From Verrucomicrobiota bacterium (lineage in GTDB: Bacteria > Verrucomicrobiota > Verrucomicrobiia > Opitutales > Opitutaceae): a stretch of 28,058 bases of DNA. Below, one piece after another: positions 17,802-25,664 of the stretch. Location of the stretch: assembly GCA_023410155.1 (NCBI GenBank), contig JAEYQF010000347.1:1-28058 (forward strand), in the 5' to 3' direction. How positions within the stretch are numbered: position 1 is the first letter of the stretch; the number at the start of each line of letters is the position of its first letter. The notes below the pieces were generated by a model. The model was not told the origin of the DNA. It saw only the letters and a list, made by a program, of their open reading frames with translations, and made no database searches. The position numbers and the translations under genes were made by a program.

Positions 17802-18476
17802 ATGAAAATCGTCGCTCTCACCGGAGCCGGCATCAGTGCACCAAGCGGCGTGCGCACGTTTCGCGATGCGGGCGGCCTTTGGGAAAACCACTCGATCGAG
17901 GACGTCGCCACGCCCGAGGGTTTCGCGCGCGACCCGGCGCTGGTGTTGCGTTTCTACAACGAACGCCGCGCCCAACTCGCCACCGTCCGCCCCAACGCCG
18001 CCCACCTCGCCCTCGCCGCGTGGGAACGCGCCCACGAAGTCGTGGTGATCACGCAGAATGTCGACGACCTCCACGAGCGCGCCGGCTCCTCGCGCATCAT
18101 TCACCTCCATGGCCAACTCACAAAAGCGCGCAGCACGCTCGACCCCGACTACATCGTGGAGCTCGGCTACCGCCCGATCTCGCTCGGCGACCGTTGTCCG
18201 GCCGGAGCGCAATTGCGGCCGCACATCGTCTGGTTCGGCGAGATGGTCCCCGCGATGGACGAGGCCGCGGCCGAAATGGAAAACGCCGACGCAGTCGTCG
18301 TGATCGGCACATCGCTTCAGGTCTATCCCGCCGCCGGCCTCGCCGAACTCGCCCCCGCAAACGCCCGCCTCTTTCTCGTGGATCCACATCCCGGCCGCGT
18401 GCCCTCGGGCTATCGGGTGATCGCCCAATCCGCCGAGCTCGGCGTGCCGGCGCTCACGCCCGAGTTGCACTGTTGA
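17802..18476 (+). CDS. NAD-dependent protein deacylase, sirtuin family without zinc cysteines
   Basis: Removes acyl groups from protein lysines using NAD. The protein has 224 residues. Motifs seen: GAGISAPSGVRTFRD, TQNVDDLHERAGS, catalytic His103 in HLHG, PHIVWFGEMVP, and GTSLQVYPAAGL. Tyr52 and Arg55 (FYNERR) form the Y-x-x-R pair linked to desuccinylase/demalonylase activity in CobB and SIRT5. The small domain has one cysteine (GDRCPAGAQ) instead of the usual four zinc ligands, a form I recall from Bacteroidota sirtuins. The start at ATG 17802 fits the family N-terminus, with only 100 bp between it and divergent arsM. That gap has T-rich stretches but no clear promoter. Confidence 0.93.
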   Translation: MKIVALTGAGISAPSGVRTFRDAGGLWENHSIEDVATPEGFARDPALVLRFYNERRAQLATVRPNAAHLALAAWERAHEVVVITQNVDDLHERAGSSRIIHLHGQLTKARSTLDPDYIVELGYRPISLGDRCPAGAQLRPHIVWFGEMVPAMDEAAAEMENADAVVVIGTSLQVYPAAGLAELAPANARLFLVDPHPGRVPSGYRVIAQSAELGVPALTPELHC

Positions 18477-18484
18477 ACACATCG

Positions 18485-18521
18485 GGGTGGCACAGACCCC
18501 ACGATCGTCTGGGGCTCACCC
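18485..18521. terminator. Hairpin after the sirtuin gene
   Basis: Outer arms GGGTG and CACCC and inner arms CCCCA and TGGGG enclose the loop CGATCGTC, with an unequal internal loop. It begins 8 bp after the sirtuin stop. There is no T run, so it may be a weak terminator or a 5' leader structure of the next gene. Confidence 0.4.
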
Positions 18522-18578
18522 TGATGGCGGGATGCACGATCCTCGCTAGATTGCGGCGGTGCCGCTCGCACCGTCTGC

Positions 18579-19124
18579 ATGTTTTTCGACTCGTGGCACA
18601 ATCTTCTCCGCATCGTGTGCGTCGGCGCGCTCGCCTATGCAGCGTTGATCCTGCTGCTGCGGCTCTTCGGGAAACGGATGCTTTCGAAGATGAATGCGTT
18701 CGATCTCGTGGTGACCGTCGCGCTCGGGTCGACCTTGAGTTCGGTGGTCGTCTCGCAGGATGTGCCTCTCGCCGACGGCCTGACCGCACTCATACTCCTG
18801 CTCGGATTGCAATTCTGCCTCGCGTGGGCGGCGACACGTTCGCGACGGGTGAGCGGCGTGCTCAAATCCGAGCCTCGGCTCTTGTTCTTTCGCGGCGAAT
18901 TTCTGCGCGAGGCGCTCCAGCGAGAAAACATCGAGGAGTCCGGCGTGCTCGCCCACATCCGTCAGCACGGACTCGCTGACCTGCGCGAAGTGGAGGCGGT
19001 CGTGCTCGAGTCCGACGGCTCGATGAGCGTATTGCCCGCCGGAGGCGCCGAACGCTCCACTCTCGCGAACGTGCAGAATTTTCCGCCCGGTCCAACTCCT
19101 CGCCACGACGCACCCCGAAGTTGA
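18579..19124 (+). CDS. DUF421/YetF-family membrane protein
   Basis: A 181-residue protein with N-terminal membrane helices (about residues 8-27, 45-60 and 66-84) and a cytosolic DUF421 domain. The family signature is GKRMLSKMNAFDLVVTVALG followed by STLSSVVVSQDVPLADG. The cytosolic half has SEPRLLFFRGEFLREALQRE and a VEAVVLESDGSMSVLP strand. Family members such as YetF have no firmly known reaction. It starts 102 bp after the sirtuin stop behind a hairpin and converges on the UdgX gene. The tail after the domain is short and proline-rich. Confidence 0.88.
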   Translation: MFFDSWHNLLRIVCVGALAYAALILLLRLFGKRMLSKMNAFDLVVTVALGSTLSSVVVSQDVPLADGLTALILLLGLQFCLAWAATRSRRVSGVLKSEPRLLFFRGEFLREALQRENIEESGVLAHIRQHGLADLREVEAVVLESDGSMSVLPAGGAERSTLANVQNFPPGPTPRHDAPRS

Positions 19125-19157
19125 GCCAAAACACACTCGCACACTGGACGGAGGCAT

Positions 19158-20681
19158 TCATCCAAGCGGCGAAGTGCGACGACTCGCGCCACGGAGCGGC
19201 TCGAGTCGGGACCGAGTGCGCACGCGGTCGTGCCAAGGTGCGGTTCGAGTCGTGCCAAGGTGCGGCACGACTAACCCCCTGATCTGGCGCAGGTCAGCGC
19301 CGAACTTCTCGAACTCGGAGTCGGCCTGGCTCGGATCCGGCAAACGCAAGAGCGACGAGGGATGCACGGTCACCAGCGCAGGGGCGCCGAACTCGGTCGG
19401 AAATTTTTGTCCACGATCGGTGAGCACGCGGACGCTGGGCTGTTTGAGCACCGATTGGGCGGCCGTGGCGCCGAGGCACACGATCAGCTTCGGCGCGAGC
19501 GCGTGGAGTTCGGCTTCGAGCCAAGGACGACATGCGGCGACTTCCCGGGCATTGGGTTTCTGGTGAATGCGCCGCTTGCCGCGCGGCTCCCATTTGAAGT
19601 GCTTCACGGCGTTGGTCACGTAGAGCTCGGCGCGATCCACGCCCGCCGCAACGAGCGCGCGATCGAAGAGTTTCCCGGCGGGTCCGACGAACGGTTGGCC
19701 CGTGCGGTCTTCCTGATCGCCGGGCTGCTCACCGACGACGACGATGCGCGGATGTTTCGGGCCTTCGCCGAAAACCGTGCAGGTCGCATTGCGCCAGAGC
19801 GGACAGGCGCGGCACGTCGCAGCCGCATCGCGCAGGAGCGCAATGTCGCGCGTCGCGGGGACTGGGGCGGGAGAGAATTCGCCGAGCGTTGCGCGACGCG
19901 CGGCACTCGCGGCGAGCATCTGGTCGGTGCGCGTGGGTGCACGTTGGAGCAGCTGGGGGATGATTTCGGCCTCGGGGAGATTCTTCCAGTAGCGGCGCGG
20001 CATCTCGTTGACCATCGCGCCGGTTTTGACGCGGGCGGGGTTGAAGATGCTGCCGTAGTAGCTGCGCCAGAGTTCTTCCTTGGCGTCCTCGGCCGGCGCG
20101 GCGCTGCGGTCGACGCCGGGAGAAAACGTGAGCGTTTTCCCGTCCCAATGCGCGCAGCGATCGGGGGTGAGAATCGACCAGCGCATCGCGGCAAAGCGGC
20201 CGACGAAGAACGGCGCCGCCAGCTCGACGATGTCGTGCGCGGGCTCGAACCATGCGACGAACCACGAACCGTCGGACGTAGCGACTTCGCGAAAGCGGAC
20301 GAACGCATGCATCTTGTGCACCTCGCGTCCGATGGTCTTCGCCATGTGGCGGAGCGCGTGCACATCGGGATCGACCGCGACTTCGAGCAGGTGCGGCTCA
20401 TCGTGCGTGAGTCGCCAGAGCACGCGATAAAGCAGCGCCCAGCGAGTCGGGTCGCGAAAGCAACTCACGTCGGCCGCCAGTTTCGCGAAGTCACGCGGCA
20501 CGCGAATCTCCGTTTCTGCGGTGGGAGAGGGCGCAGGATCGAATGAAGGGAAGCCGAGCTGCGATTGGGCGTGGTGTTGGTCGATCCAGTGCACATCCGA
20601 CGGCGCGAGCTGCTGCGTGAGGGCGCCCCGGGCCACGCGTTTCCAACCGGCGAAACTGCCGTCGAAGGAGAGCTCAATCAT
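19158..20681 (-). CDS. udgX: DUF4130-UdgX fusion: uracil-DNA glycosylase that crosslinks to its product
   Basis: A 507-residue DNA-repair protein. Residues 1 to about 250 match the DUF4130 domain that occurs with a radical SAM partner (WSILTPDRCAHWDGKTLTFS, EELWRSYYGSIFNPARVKT, MPRRYWKNLPEA). Residues 285-468 are UdgX: the Fe-S ligands Cys290, Cys293, His361 (VKHF) and Cys384, the GEQPGDQED motif, the loop KRRIH with His373, the residue that in UdgX bonds covalently to the abasic sugar, and HPSSLLR. UdgX excises uracil from DNA and stays attached. The normal UdgX end would be near GADLRQIRG (about 468). The last 39 residues are arginine-rich and are mostly encoded by the 22-bp repeat array at 19174-19275. 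Transcribed 27 bp after the radical SAM gene. Confidence 0.93.
   Translation of the reverse strand: MIELSFDGSFAGWKRVARGALTQQLAPSDVHWIDQHHAQSQLGFPSFDPAPSPTAETEIRVPRDFAKLAADVSCFRDPTRWALLYRVLWRLTHDEPHLLEVAVDPDVHALRHMAKTIGREVHKMHAFVRFREVATSDGSWFVAWFEPAHDIVELAAPFFVGRFAAMRWSILTPDRCAHWDGKTLTFSPGVDRSAAPAEDAKEELWRSYYGSIFNPARVKTGAMVNEMPRRYWKNLPEAEIIPQLLQRAPTRTDQMLAASAARRATLGEFSPAPVPATRDIALLRDAAATCRACPLWRNATCTVFGEGPKHPRIVVVGEQPGDQEDRTGQPFVGPAGKLFDRALVAAGVDRAELYVTNAVKHFKWEPRGKRRIHQKPNAREVAACRPWLEAELHALAPKLIVCLGATAAQSVLKQPSVRVLTDRGQKFPTEFGAPALVTVHPSSLLRLPDPSQADSEFEKFGADLRQIRGLVVPHLGTTRTAPWHDRVRTRSRLEPLRGASRRTSPLG
19174..19275 (+). repeat. Five-unit 22-bp tandem array (array B), inside the end of udgX
   Basis: Anchor pentamers begin at 19181, 19203, 19225, 19247 and 19269, exactly 22 bp apart. 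The best unit, 19238-19259, reads GTGCGGTTCGAGTCGTGCC then AAG, and the unit before it ends in the same CGTGCCAAG. It is in the same orientation as array A and likewise sits between convergent genes. It overlaps the last codons of the minus-strand udgX frame and so supplies most of that protein's C-terminal tail. Confidence 0.85.
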
Positions 20682-20708
20682 CGCGGGCGCCGGACATGTT
20701 CGGACGGC

Positions 20709-21968
20709 CTAGAGCTCCGTCGTGAGCGTGCTGGGCGCGGAGGCAAAAAGATCGAGCTGCTCCGCCGGGGCGGCGAAGCGGTCGCGGAGCTTCTCGTCGT
20801 CGAGGCCGTGCGCGGTGGGCGTGTGATCGGCGGTCTCGATGAACGGCAGCACTTTTTTCAGCGAAACTTTGAGCCGCACGAGATCGGCGAGGCGCACTTT
20901 GTGCCAGCGGCGGGCCTGGATGAGTTTGTCGACCGTCTTCACGCCGAGGCCGGGCACGCGGAGCAGCAGGTGCCGCGAAGCGCGGTTGAGGTCGACGGGG
21001 AATTGTGCGCGGTGGCGCAGGGCCCAGCTCAGCTTCGGGTCGAGCGCGAGGTCGAGATTGGGCGCGGCCGGCGTGGTGATCTCGTCGGCGGTGAACTCGT
21101 AGAACCGCATGAGCCAGTCGGCTTGGTAAAGCCGGTGCTCGCGCACGAGGGGCGGCGCGATCAACGGGAGTTTGCCGGACGCGTCTGGAATCGGGCTGAA
21201 CGCCGAATAGTAAACGCGGCGGAGGCCTTGCTGGCCGTAGAGGCTGGAGGCGCGGGCGAGAATCGTGGCATCGTCGGTCGGCGTGGCGCCGACGATCATC
21301 TGCGTGCTCTGGCCTCCGGGCGCAAAGGAAGGCGCCTTCGGGCTCTCGCGCCGCTCGGCTTTCGCCTGATCGATGCGGGCGCGGATCGCTGTCATGGAAT
21401 TTTCAATACGCGCCTGATTCTTCTCCGGCGCGAGCTGCTGGAGATCGGTGGGCGTCGGCAGTTCGATGTTGATGCTGATGCGGTCGGCCCATTTGCCGGC
21501 TTCGTCGATCAGCGCCTGGCTGGCCTCGGGAATCGTCTTGAGGTGAATGTAGCCGCGGAACTCGTGCTCGACGCGCAACGTCCGGGCGACGGCCACGACC
21601 TGCTCCATGGTGTAGTCGGGATTGCGGATGATGCCCGAGCTGAGAAAGAGCCCCTCGATGTAGTTACGCCGGTAGAAATCGAGCGTGAGTTGCACAACCT
21701 CCGCGACCGTGAAGCGCGCGCGGGGCACGGAGCTGGAGACGCGATTGACGCAATACAGGCAATCGTAGGTGCAGTAGTTGGTGAGGAGAATCTTCAGCAA
21801 CGACACGCAACGGCCGTCAGGCGTGTAGCTGTGGCAGATGCCGGTGCCGGTCGTGGAGCCAAGCCCGCCGGACTCGCGGCTGTTGCGGAGGGTGGTGCCG
21901 CTACTCGCACAGGACGCATCGTATTTGGCCGCGTCGGCGAGAATCGTGAGCTTTTGTTGCAGGTCCAT
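20709..21968 (-). CDS. Putative DNA-repair radical SAM protein (UDG-linked)
   Basis: A 419-residue radical SAM protein of the family that co-occurs with DUF4130/UdgX. Cys66, Cys70 and Cys73 (NYCTYDCLYC) form the cluster-binding CxxxCxxC motif. The N-terminal block KLTILADAAKYDASCASSG and the segment GTGICHSYTPDGRCVSLLKI are family features. A helix-hairpin-helix, RVPGLGVKTVDKLIQARRW, follows at about 337-355, a non-specific DNA-binding element. Near the end, residues 404-408 are QLDLF, an exact match to the sliding-clamp-binding pentapeptide. I chose ATG 21968 over an in-frame GTG at 21998, because similarity begins there. The next gene is udgX, 27 bp on, so the two are co-transcribed. The reaction is unknown; direct DNA base chemistry is only a guess. 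Confidence 0.92.
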   Translation of the reverse strand: MDLQQKLTILADAAKYDASCASSGTTLRNSRESGGLGSTTGTGICHSYTPDGRCVSLLKILLTNYCTYDCLYCVNRVSSSVPRARFTVAEVVQLTLDFYRRNYIEGLFLSSGIIRNPDYTMEQVVAVARTLRVEHEFRGYIHLKTIPEASQALIDEAGKWADRISINIELPTPTDLQQLAPEKNQARIENSMTAIRARIDQAKAERRESPKAPSFAPGGQSTQMIVGATPTDDATILARASSLYGQQGLRRVYYSAFSPIPDASGKLPLIAPPLVREHRLYQADWLMRFYEFTADEITTPAAPNLDLALDPKLSWALRHRAQFPVDLNRASRHLLLRVPGLGVKTVDKLIQARRWHKVRLADLVRLKVSLKKVLPFIETADHTPTAHGLDDEKLRDRFAAPAEQLDLFASAPSTLTTEL

Positions 21969-22027
21969 CCGTGGACCATGAAACGTGTGACGGCCCACAC
22001 CGGACGCAAATGACGCGGCCGCCGCGA

Positions 22028-22045
22028 GCGGGAGTATGCTCCCGC
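22028..22045. terminator. Hairpin between the histidine kinase and radical SAM genes
   Basis: A perfect 7-bp stem, GCGGGAG with CTCCCGC, and loop TATG lie in the 149-bp gap downstream of the kinase gene and upstream of the radical SAM gene. No T run follows, so it may be a weak terminator or a leader element. Confidence 0.35.
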
Positions 22046-22117
22046 GCAGGAGTTTCCACCGGGAAAAAACGACGTCGCCCGGTTCGCGATCGGGGCAGTC
22101 GCTGCGGGCGCCGGCCT

Positions 22118-23731
22118 TCAGCGTCTCCCGAGCTCGGCTGCGACCGCGTTGAGCACCGCATCGAGGTCAGCCGCGCGAAGCGGTTTCGTCAGGTGGGCGA
22201 AGAAGCCCGCCTCGCGGCTTCGCTGCACATCGTCCTCCATGCCGTAGCCGGTCAATGCCACCGCGAGAAATGTGCCCCGGCCCTTGAGCTGATCGAGCAA
22301 GTCGTAACCCGAACCGTCCGGCAGGCCGATGTCACTGATGAGCAGGTTGAAGGCCCGCTCCTTCGCCACCTCGCACGCTTCCGCGACCTGACTGGCCAGG
22401 GCCACGTGATGCCCCCGAACCGTCAGCAGCCGCTTGAGCGCAACCCGGGTGGATTCGTGGTCTTCGACGAGCAGAATGCTCAAGGCAGTCGCCGGGTTCG
22501 CGCCGTTTGACTTGCGGCTCCCGAGGGCGCCTGACCGCGGCTGCCCCGGGACCGAAGGCGCGAGCACCGGGAGCTCGATGACGAAGGCACTCCCGCTGCC
22601 CAGCCCCGCGCTTTCGGCGGCGATCGAGCCATGATGCAACTCCACGAGGGTGCGCGAGATCGCAAGACCCAGCCCAAGTCCGCCAAATTGATGCGCGGTG
22701 CCGGGCCGGGCGTGGTCGCCCTGGACGAACGCTTCGAAGGCGCGGGCCAGCTCCTCCGCGCTCATGCCGATACCCGTATCCTCCACCCGGATACAAACAC
22801 GCCCTGCGCATCCGGCCGGCGCCGCCGAGACCGTCACGCGGCCGCCCCGGGGCGTGAACTTCGCGGCATTGCGCAGCACGTTCCAGAAGACCTGCTGCAG
22901 CCGCGTCGGATCGCATTCGACGATACAGGAGGACAGCTCCAGCACCGTGACCAGCTGGAGTTTCTTCGCCGTGAACTCAGCTTCCACGTTGGCAATCGCG
23001 TCGGCGAGGATGCGGATCACGTCGTGCGGGGCTTTTTCCAACTTGAGCTTGCCCTGGGTGATCCGCGTCAGGTCGAGCAGGTCGTCGATCAGCCGGGCCT
23101 CCAGCGCGACATTCTTCGCGATGCTCTCGAACGTCTCCCGCGTCTCCGCCGACAGGCTGCCGTTCTCGGCCGCCTCGCTGGCGGCGAGCAGCACGGGCGT
23201 AAGCGGTGTGCGCAGTTCGTGCGAGAGCGCCGCAAGAAATTCATCCTTCGCCCGGTCGGCACGCCGGGCGTTGGCCTCGGCCTCGCGAATCTGCTCGATG
23301 TGCGATCGCGTCTGATACTGCCGCTGTCGGCTGCGCACCGCGGCCTGCACCACGCTGACGACCGAGCGCATGGCCGTCGGGCGCTCGAGGATGGTCACGT
23401 TGGCCAGTCGACGGAGAATGTCGGTCGCACGAGCCGACTGCACTCCTCCCCGGATGAGCAGGACGATCGGCAGATCCGACCATTCTTCCTGCTGGCTGAG
23501 CACGCGCACCAGCTCGTCCGCGCGACTGCCTGCAATCAGTTCGTCGGTGCTCAATACCGCCGCGGCACCGTCCTTGATCTCGGCGATCAGGTGACTGATC
23601 GAACTGCACACGAACGTCGGCAAGCCGGCTTTTGCCAGGACGCGCTGGCTGACGTCCGCGTCCTTGCGCGTGGGCACGAGGAGCAGAACCCGGCCTTCCC
23701 GCTCAGCCGTTGCAGTGGACGCCGGTCCCAT
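22118..23731 (-). CDS. Hybrid histidine kinase with degenerate N-terminal receiver-like domain
   Basis: A 537-residue soluble kinase with no membrane helix. Residues 13-130 resemble a receiver fold (RVLLLVPTRKDADVSQRVLA, LPIVLLIRGG) but have no aspartate at the expected phosphorylation site (AAAVLSTDEL). A coiled coil at about 135-165 leads to the HisKA box with His171 (FLAALSHELRTPLTPV). The ATPase domain has an N-box (FWNVLRNAAKFT), DTGIGM (318-323) and GLGLGL (351-356). The C-terminal receiver is complete: Asp424, phosphoacceptor Asp467 (SDIGLPDG), Thr493 and Lys516 (TKPL). It starts 5 bp after the KaiC-like gene, so the two are co-expressed and probably work together. No output domain is fused, so an unseen partner must take the phosphate. 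Confidence 0.94.
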   Translation of the reverse strand: MGPASTATAEREGRVLLLVPTRKDADVSQRVLAKAGLPTFVCSSISHLIAEIKDGAAAVLSTDELIAGSRADELVRVLSQQEEWSDLPIVLLIRGGVQSARATDILRRLANVTILERPTAMRSVVSVVQAAVRSRQRQYQTRSHIEQIREAEANARRADRAKDEFLAALSHELRTPLTPVLLAASEAAENGSLSAETRETFESIAKNVALEARLIDDLLDLTRITQGKLKLEKAPHDVIRILADAIANVEAEFTAKKLQLVTVLELSSCIVECDPTRLQQVFWNVLRNAAKFTPRGGRVTVSAAPAGCAGRVCIRVEDTGIGMSAEELARAFEAFVQGDHARPGTAHQFGGLGLGLAISRTLVELHHGSIAAESAGLGSGSAFVIELPVLAPSVPGQPRSGALGSRKSNGANPATALSILLVEDHESTRVALKRLLTVRGHHVALASQVAEACEVAKERAFNLLISDIGLPDGSGYDLLDQLKGRGTFLAVALTGYGMEDDVQRSREAGFFAHLTKPLRAADLDAVLNAVAAELGRR

Positions 23732-23736
23732 GGAAA

Positions 23737-25209
23737 TCAGCCCGGGGTGTGCCCGCCCGGCAGAACCGGCACACCGGTCAGCACCGCGTGAAGCTGCGTC
23801 AGCGGCCCCGAAAGCGCGATGCCCTGCGGACCCGTTTTCAATTCGCGAATCGTATCTTCGTGGGGGCCGCTGCGCTTCTTGATCACCGAGATGGCGCGCT
23901 TCACTTGCCCCGCATGTTCGAAATAGCGGAACAACACCACCGCATCGGCCAGGTAGCTGGTGTCGATCGGCGTCTGCACGCGATCGCCAATCATGCCATG
24001 CTGGGCCACGACGAGGATCGTGCAGACGCCACGTTCGCCGAGATAGGCGAGCAACTCATGCAATTGCGCCGTGAGAAACCGCTCCTCGGGCATGGCATTG
24101 AGGTAACCGTTGAGGCTGTCGATCACCACCACGGAGGCGTGATCCTGCTCCACCGCCTCGCGCACCAGATGCGCGAACTCGCCCGGCGAAAGCTCACTGG
24201 GGTCCACCTGGCGCACACACAACTGGCCCGGCCCATGCCCCTCGGTAAACGTTTGCCCGACAGATTTGCTGCGCGCGACCAGCGTCTGGATGCGCTCGTC
24301 GAAGGCGAACACCGTGGCGTGTTCGCCCCGCCGCACGGCCGCCACCGCATACTGCATCGCCATCGTGGACTTGCCCGACCCGGCCGGCCCGAGAAACAGC
24401 GACGACGTGCCGCGATCGAGCCCGCCGCCGAGCAGCGTATCGAGCGCGTCGATGCCGCTGGGCACAGGCAAGAGCGGCCGATCGGCCCGGTGCTCTGCCG
24501 ACACCAGACGGGGAAAAACGCGAAGTCCCCCGCGTGCGATGGCGAAATCGTGGAAGCCGCCCCGGAAGTGCGTGCCGCGAAACTTCACCACACTCAGCCG
24601 GCGGCGCTCGGCGCCATAGCCCGGAGAGGCCTGCGCCAACGACACCACACCGTGCGCGATACTCTGCAGCTGCAGGTCGGACCCTTCGCTCGTGCCGTCG
24701 TCGATGAGCAATACCGTGCAATTCCGGCCGATGAAGAACTGCTTGAGGGCCAGGATCTGCCGTCGGTAGCGCAACGAACTCTGTGCGAGCAGACGCATCT
24801 CCGACAGCGAGTCGAACACGACGCGCGTCGGATTGCTCCGCGTCACCGCATCGAGCACGAACCGTGTCGTTTCGCTCAGCTCGACTTCGGAGGGATTGAA
24901 CATCGTCAGATCGTTCTCTCCTTCGAGCATCGCGTCCTTCGACATCAGTTCCACGATCTCGATGCCGTCGAGATCCCAGCCGTGCGAAGCCGCACCTGCC
25001 ATCAGCTCCTCCTTCGTTTCCGACAGAGTGAGATAAAGCCCGCGCTCGCCCCGGCGCCGCCCCTCGAGAAGATACTGCAGCGCCAAAGTCGTCTTGCCCG
25101 AACCGGGATCGCCCGAGATGAGGTAAAGACGATTGGGGATGAATCCACCCTCGAGAATGTCGTCGAGACCTTCGATGCCGGTTTGGGAACGGGGTGCAGA
25201 ATCTGCCAT
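23737..25209 (-). CDS. KaiC-like double-domain ATPase
   Basis: A two-domain RecA-type ATPase of 490 residues, close to KaiC in length. Walker A motifs are GDPGSGKTT (residues 33-41) and GPAGSGKST (274-282); Walker B motifs are VVFDS (130-134) and VVVID (360-364). In domain 2 the catalytic acidic pair is Asp304-Glu305 (FAFDER), while in domain 1 the matching site is SE (TLSETKEEL). The KaiC phosphosites Ser431-Thr432 align with Ser418-Tyr419 (PIDTSYLADAVVLFRYFE). No kaiA or kaiB is in the window, so a clock role is not supported; KaiC-like proteins paired with kinases are common outside cyanobacteria. The start is ATG 25209; a TTG at 25221 is in frame. No Shine-Dalgarno is visible. Confidence 0.93.
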   Translation of the reverse strand: MADSAPRSQTGIEGLDDILEGGFIPNRLYLISGDPGSGKTTLALQYLLEGRRRGERGLYLTLSETKEELMAGAASHGWDLDGIEIVELMSKDAMLEGENDLTMFNPSEVELSETTRFVLDAVTRSNPTRVVFDSLSEMRLLAQSSLRYRRQILALKQFFIGRNCTVLLIDDGTSEGSDLQLQSIAHGVVSLAQASPGYGAERRRLSVVKFRGTHFRGGFHDFAIARGGLRVFPRLVSAEHRADRPLLPVPSGIDALDTLLGGGLDRGTSSLFLGPAGSGKSTMAMQYAVAAVRRGEHATVFAFDERIQTLVARSKSVGQTFTEGHGPGQLCVRQVDPSELSPGEFAHLVREAVEQDHASVVVIDSLNGYLNAMPEERFLTAQLHELLAYLGERGVCTILVVAQHGMIGDRVQTPIDTSYLADAVVLFRYFEHAGQVKRAISVIKKRSGPHEDTIRELKTGPQGIALSGPLTQLHAVLTGVPVLPGGHTPG

Positions 25210-25580
25210 ACGGATGACCAAGGATTGGGAGTCGGGGCCCGGGTTGCCGGGCGTTCCCCGCGATTTCTGGCCGTCCCGACGGCGGGGTCAATCCCGGGGC
25301 AGCCCGGTCGAACCATGGACTCGCGGCCGGGTAGCCGGTTCCTGCCCCGCCCTCCTCTCCGCAGCAACGCTCACCGTTTTCAGCCGCTGCAAGTGCGTGT
25401 CATCTAGGTCGCTGTGCCGCCTCTGGCCCACGGCTCCTGTTCGAAACGGATTGCTGCGCCGCGCGGCTGCGGCAGGTTGCCCGCGCCGAGACTCGCTCTC
25501 GCCCTCCGATCCGACCCACGTCCCTCCATGACTGTCGCCCCTAGATCCGCACGTCACACCGCACTCGTCCCGCGCAATGC

Positions 25581-25594
25581 GCTCGCCGGCGAGC
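25581..25594. promoter_or_regulatory. 14-bp perfect palindrome upstream of the MFS gene
   Basis: GCTCGCCGGCGAGC is fully symmetric. Its centre is 53 bp, about five helical turns, from that of the palindrome at 25633-25648. It is a possible operator half of a pair, but palindromes of this kind are easier to get by chance at high GC. Confidence 0.3.
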
Positions 25595-25632
25595 CCGCGG
25601 TCGCCTCGGCCCGCGGTGAGATCAAGTAGCCC

Positions 25633-25648
25633 GACGCTCGCGAGCGTC
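25633..25648. promoter_or_regulatory. 16-bp perfect palindrome just upstream of the MFS start
   Basis: GACGCTCGCGAGCGTC is fully symmetric and ends 16 bp before the TTG start. It could be a repressor operator or an mRNA hairpin near the ribosome site. No T run follows, so it is not a terminator. Confidence 0.4.
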
Positions 25649-25664
25649 TCGCATCCTCCGCGCC

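Larger units (their letters stand above)
25210..25664. other. Divergent 455-bp intergenic region with two perfect palindromes
   Basis: It separates the leftward KaiC-like/kinase operon from the rightward MFS gene, so it should hold both promoters. I found no confident -35/-10 pair. Short open frames here look like chance products of high GC. Perfect palindromes lie at 25581-25594 and 25633-25648, near the MFS start. Confidence 0.55.

Noticed and set aside
23710..25407. A 565-codon open frame on the + strand
   Set aside because: It is the shadow of the KaiC-like gene, whose two Walker A and Walker B sets are on the - strand.
25414..25629. A 71-codon open frame upstream of the MFS gene
   Set aside because: Its composition is Arg/Pro/Ala-rich without domain or ribosome site, and it contains a palindrome of likely regulatory type.
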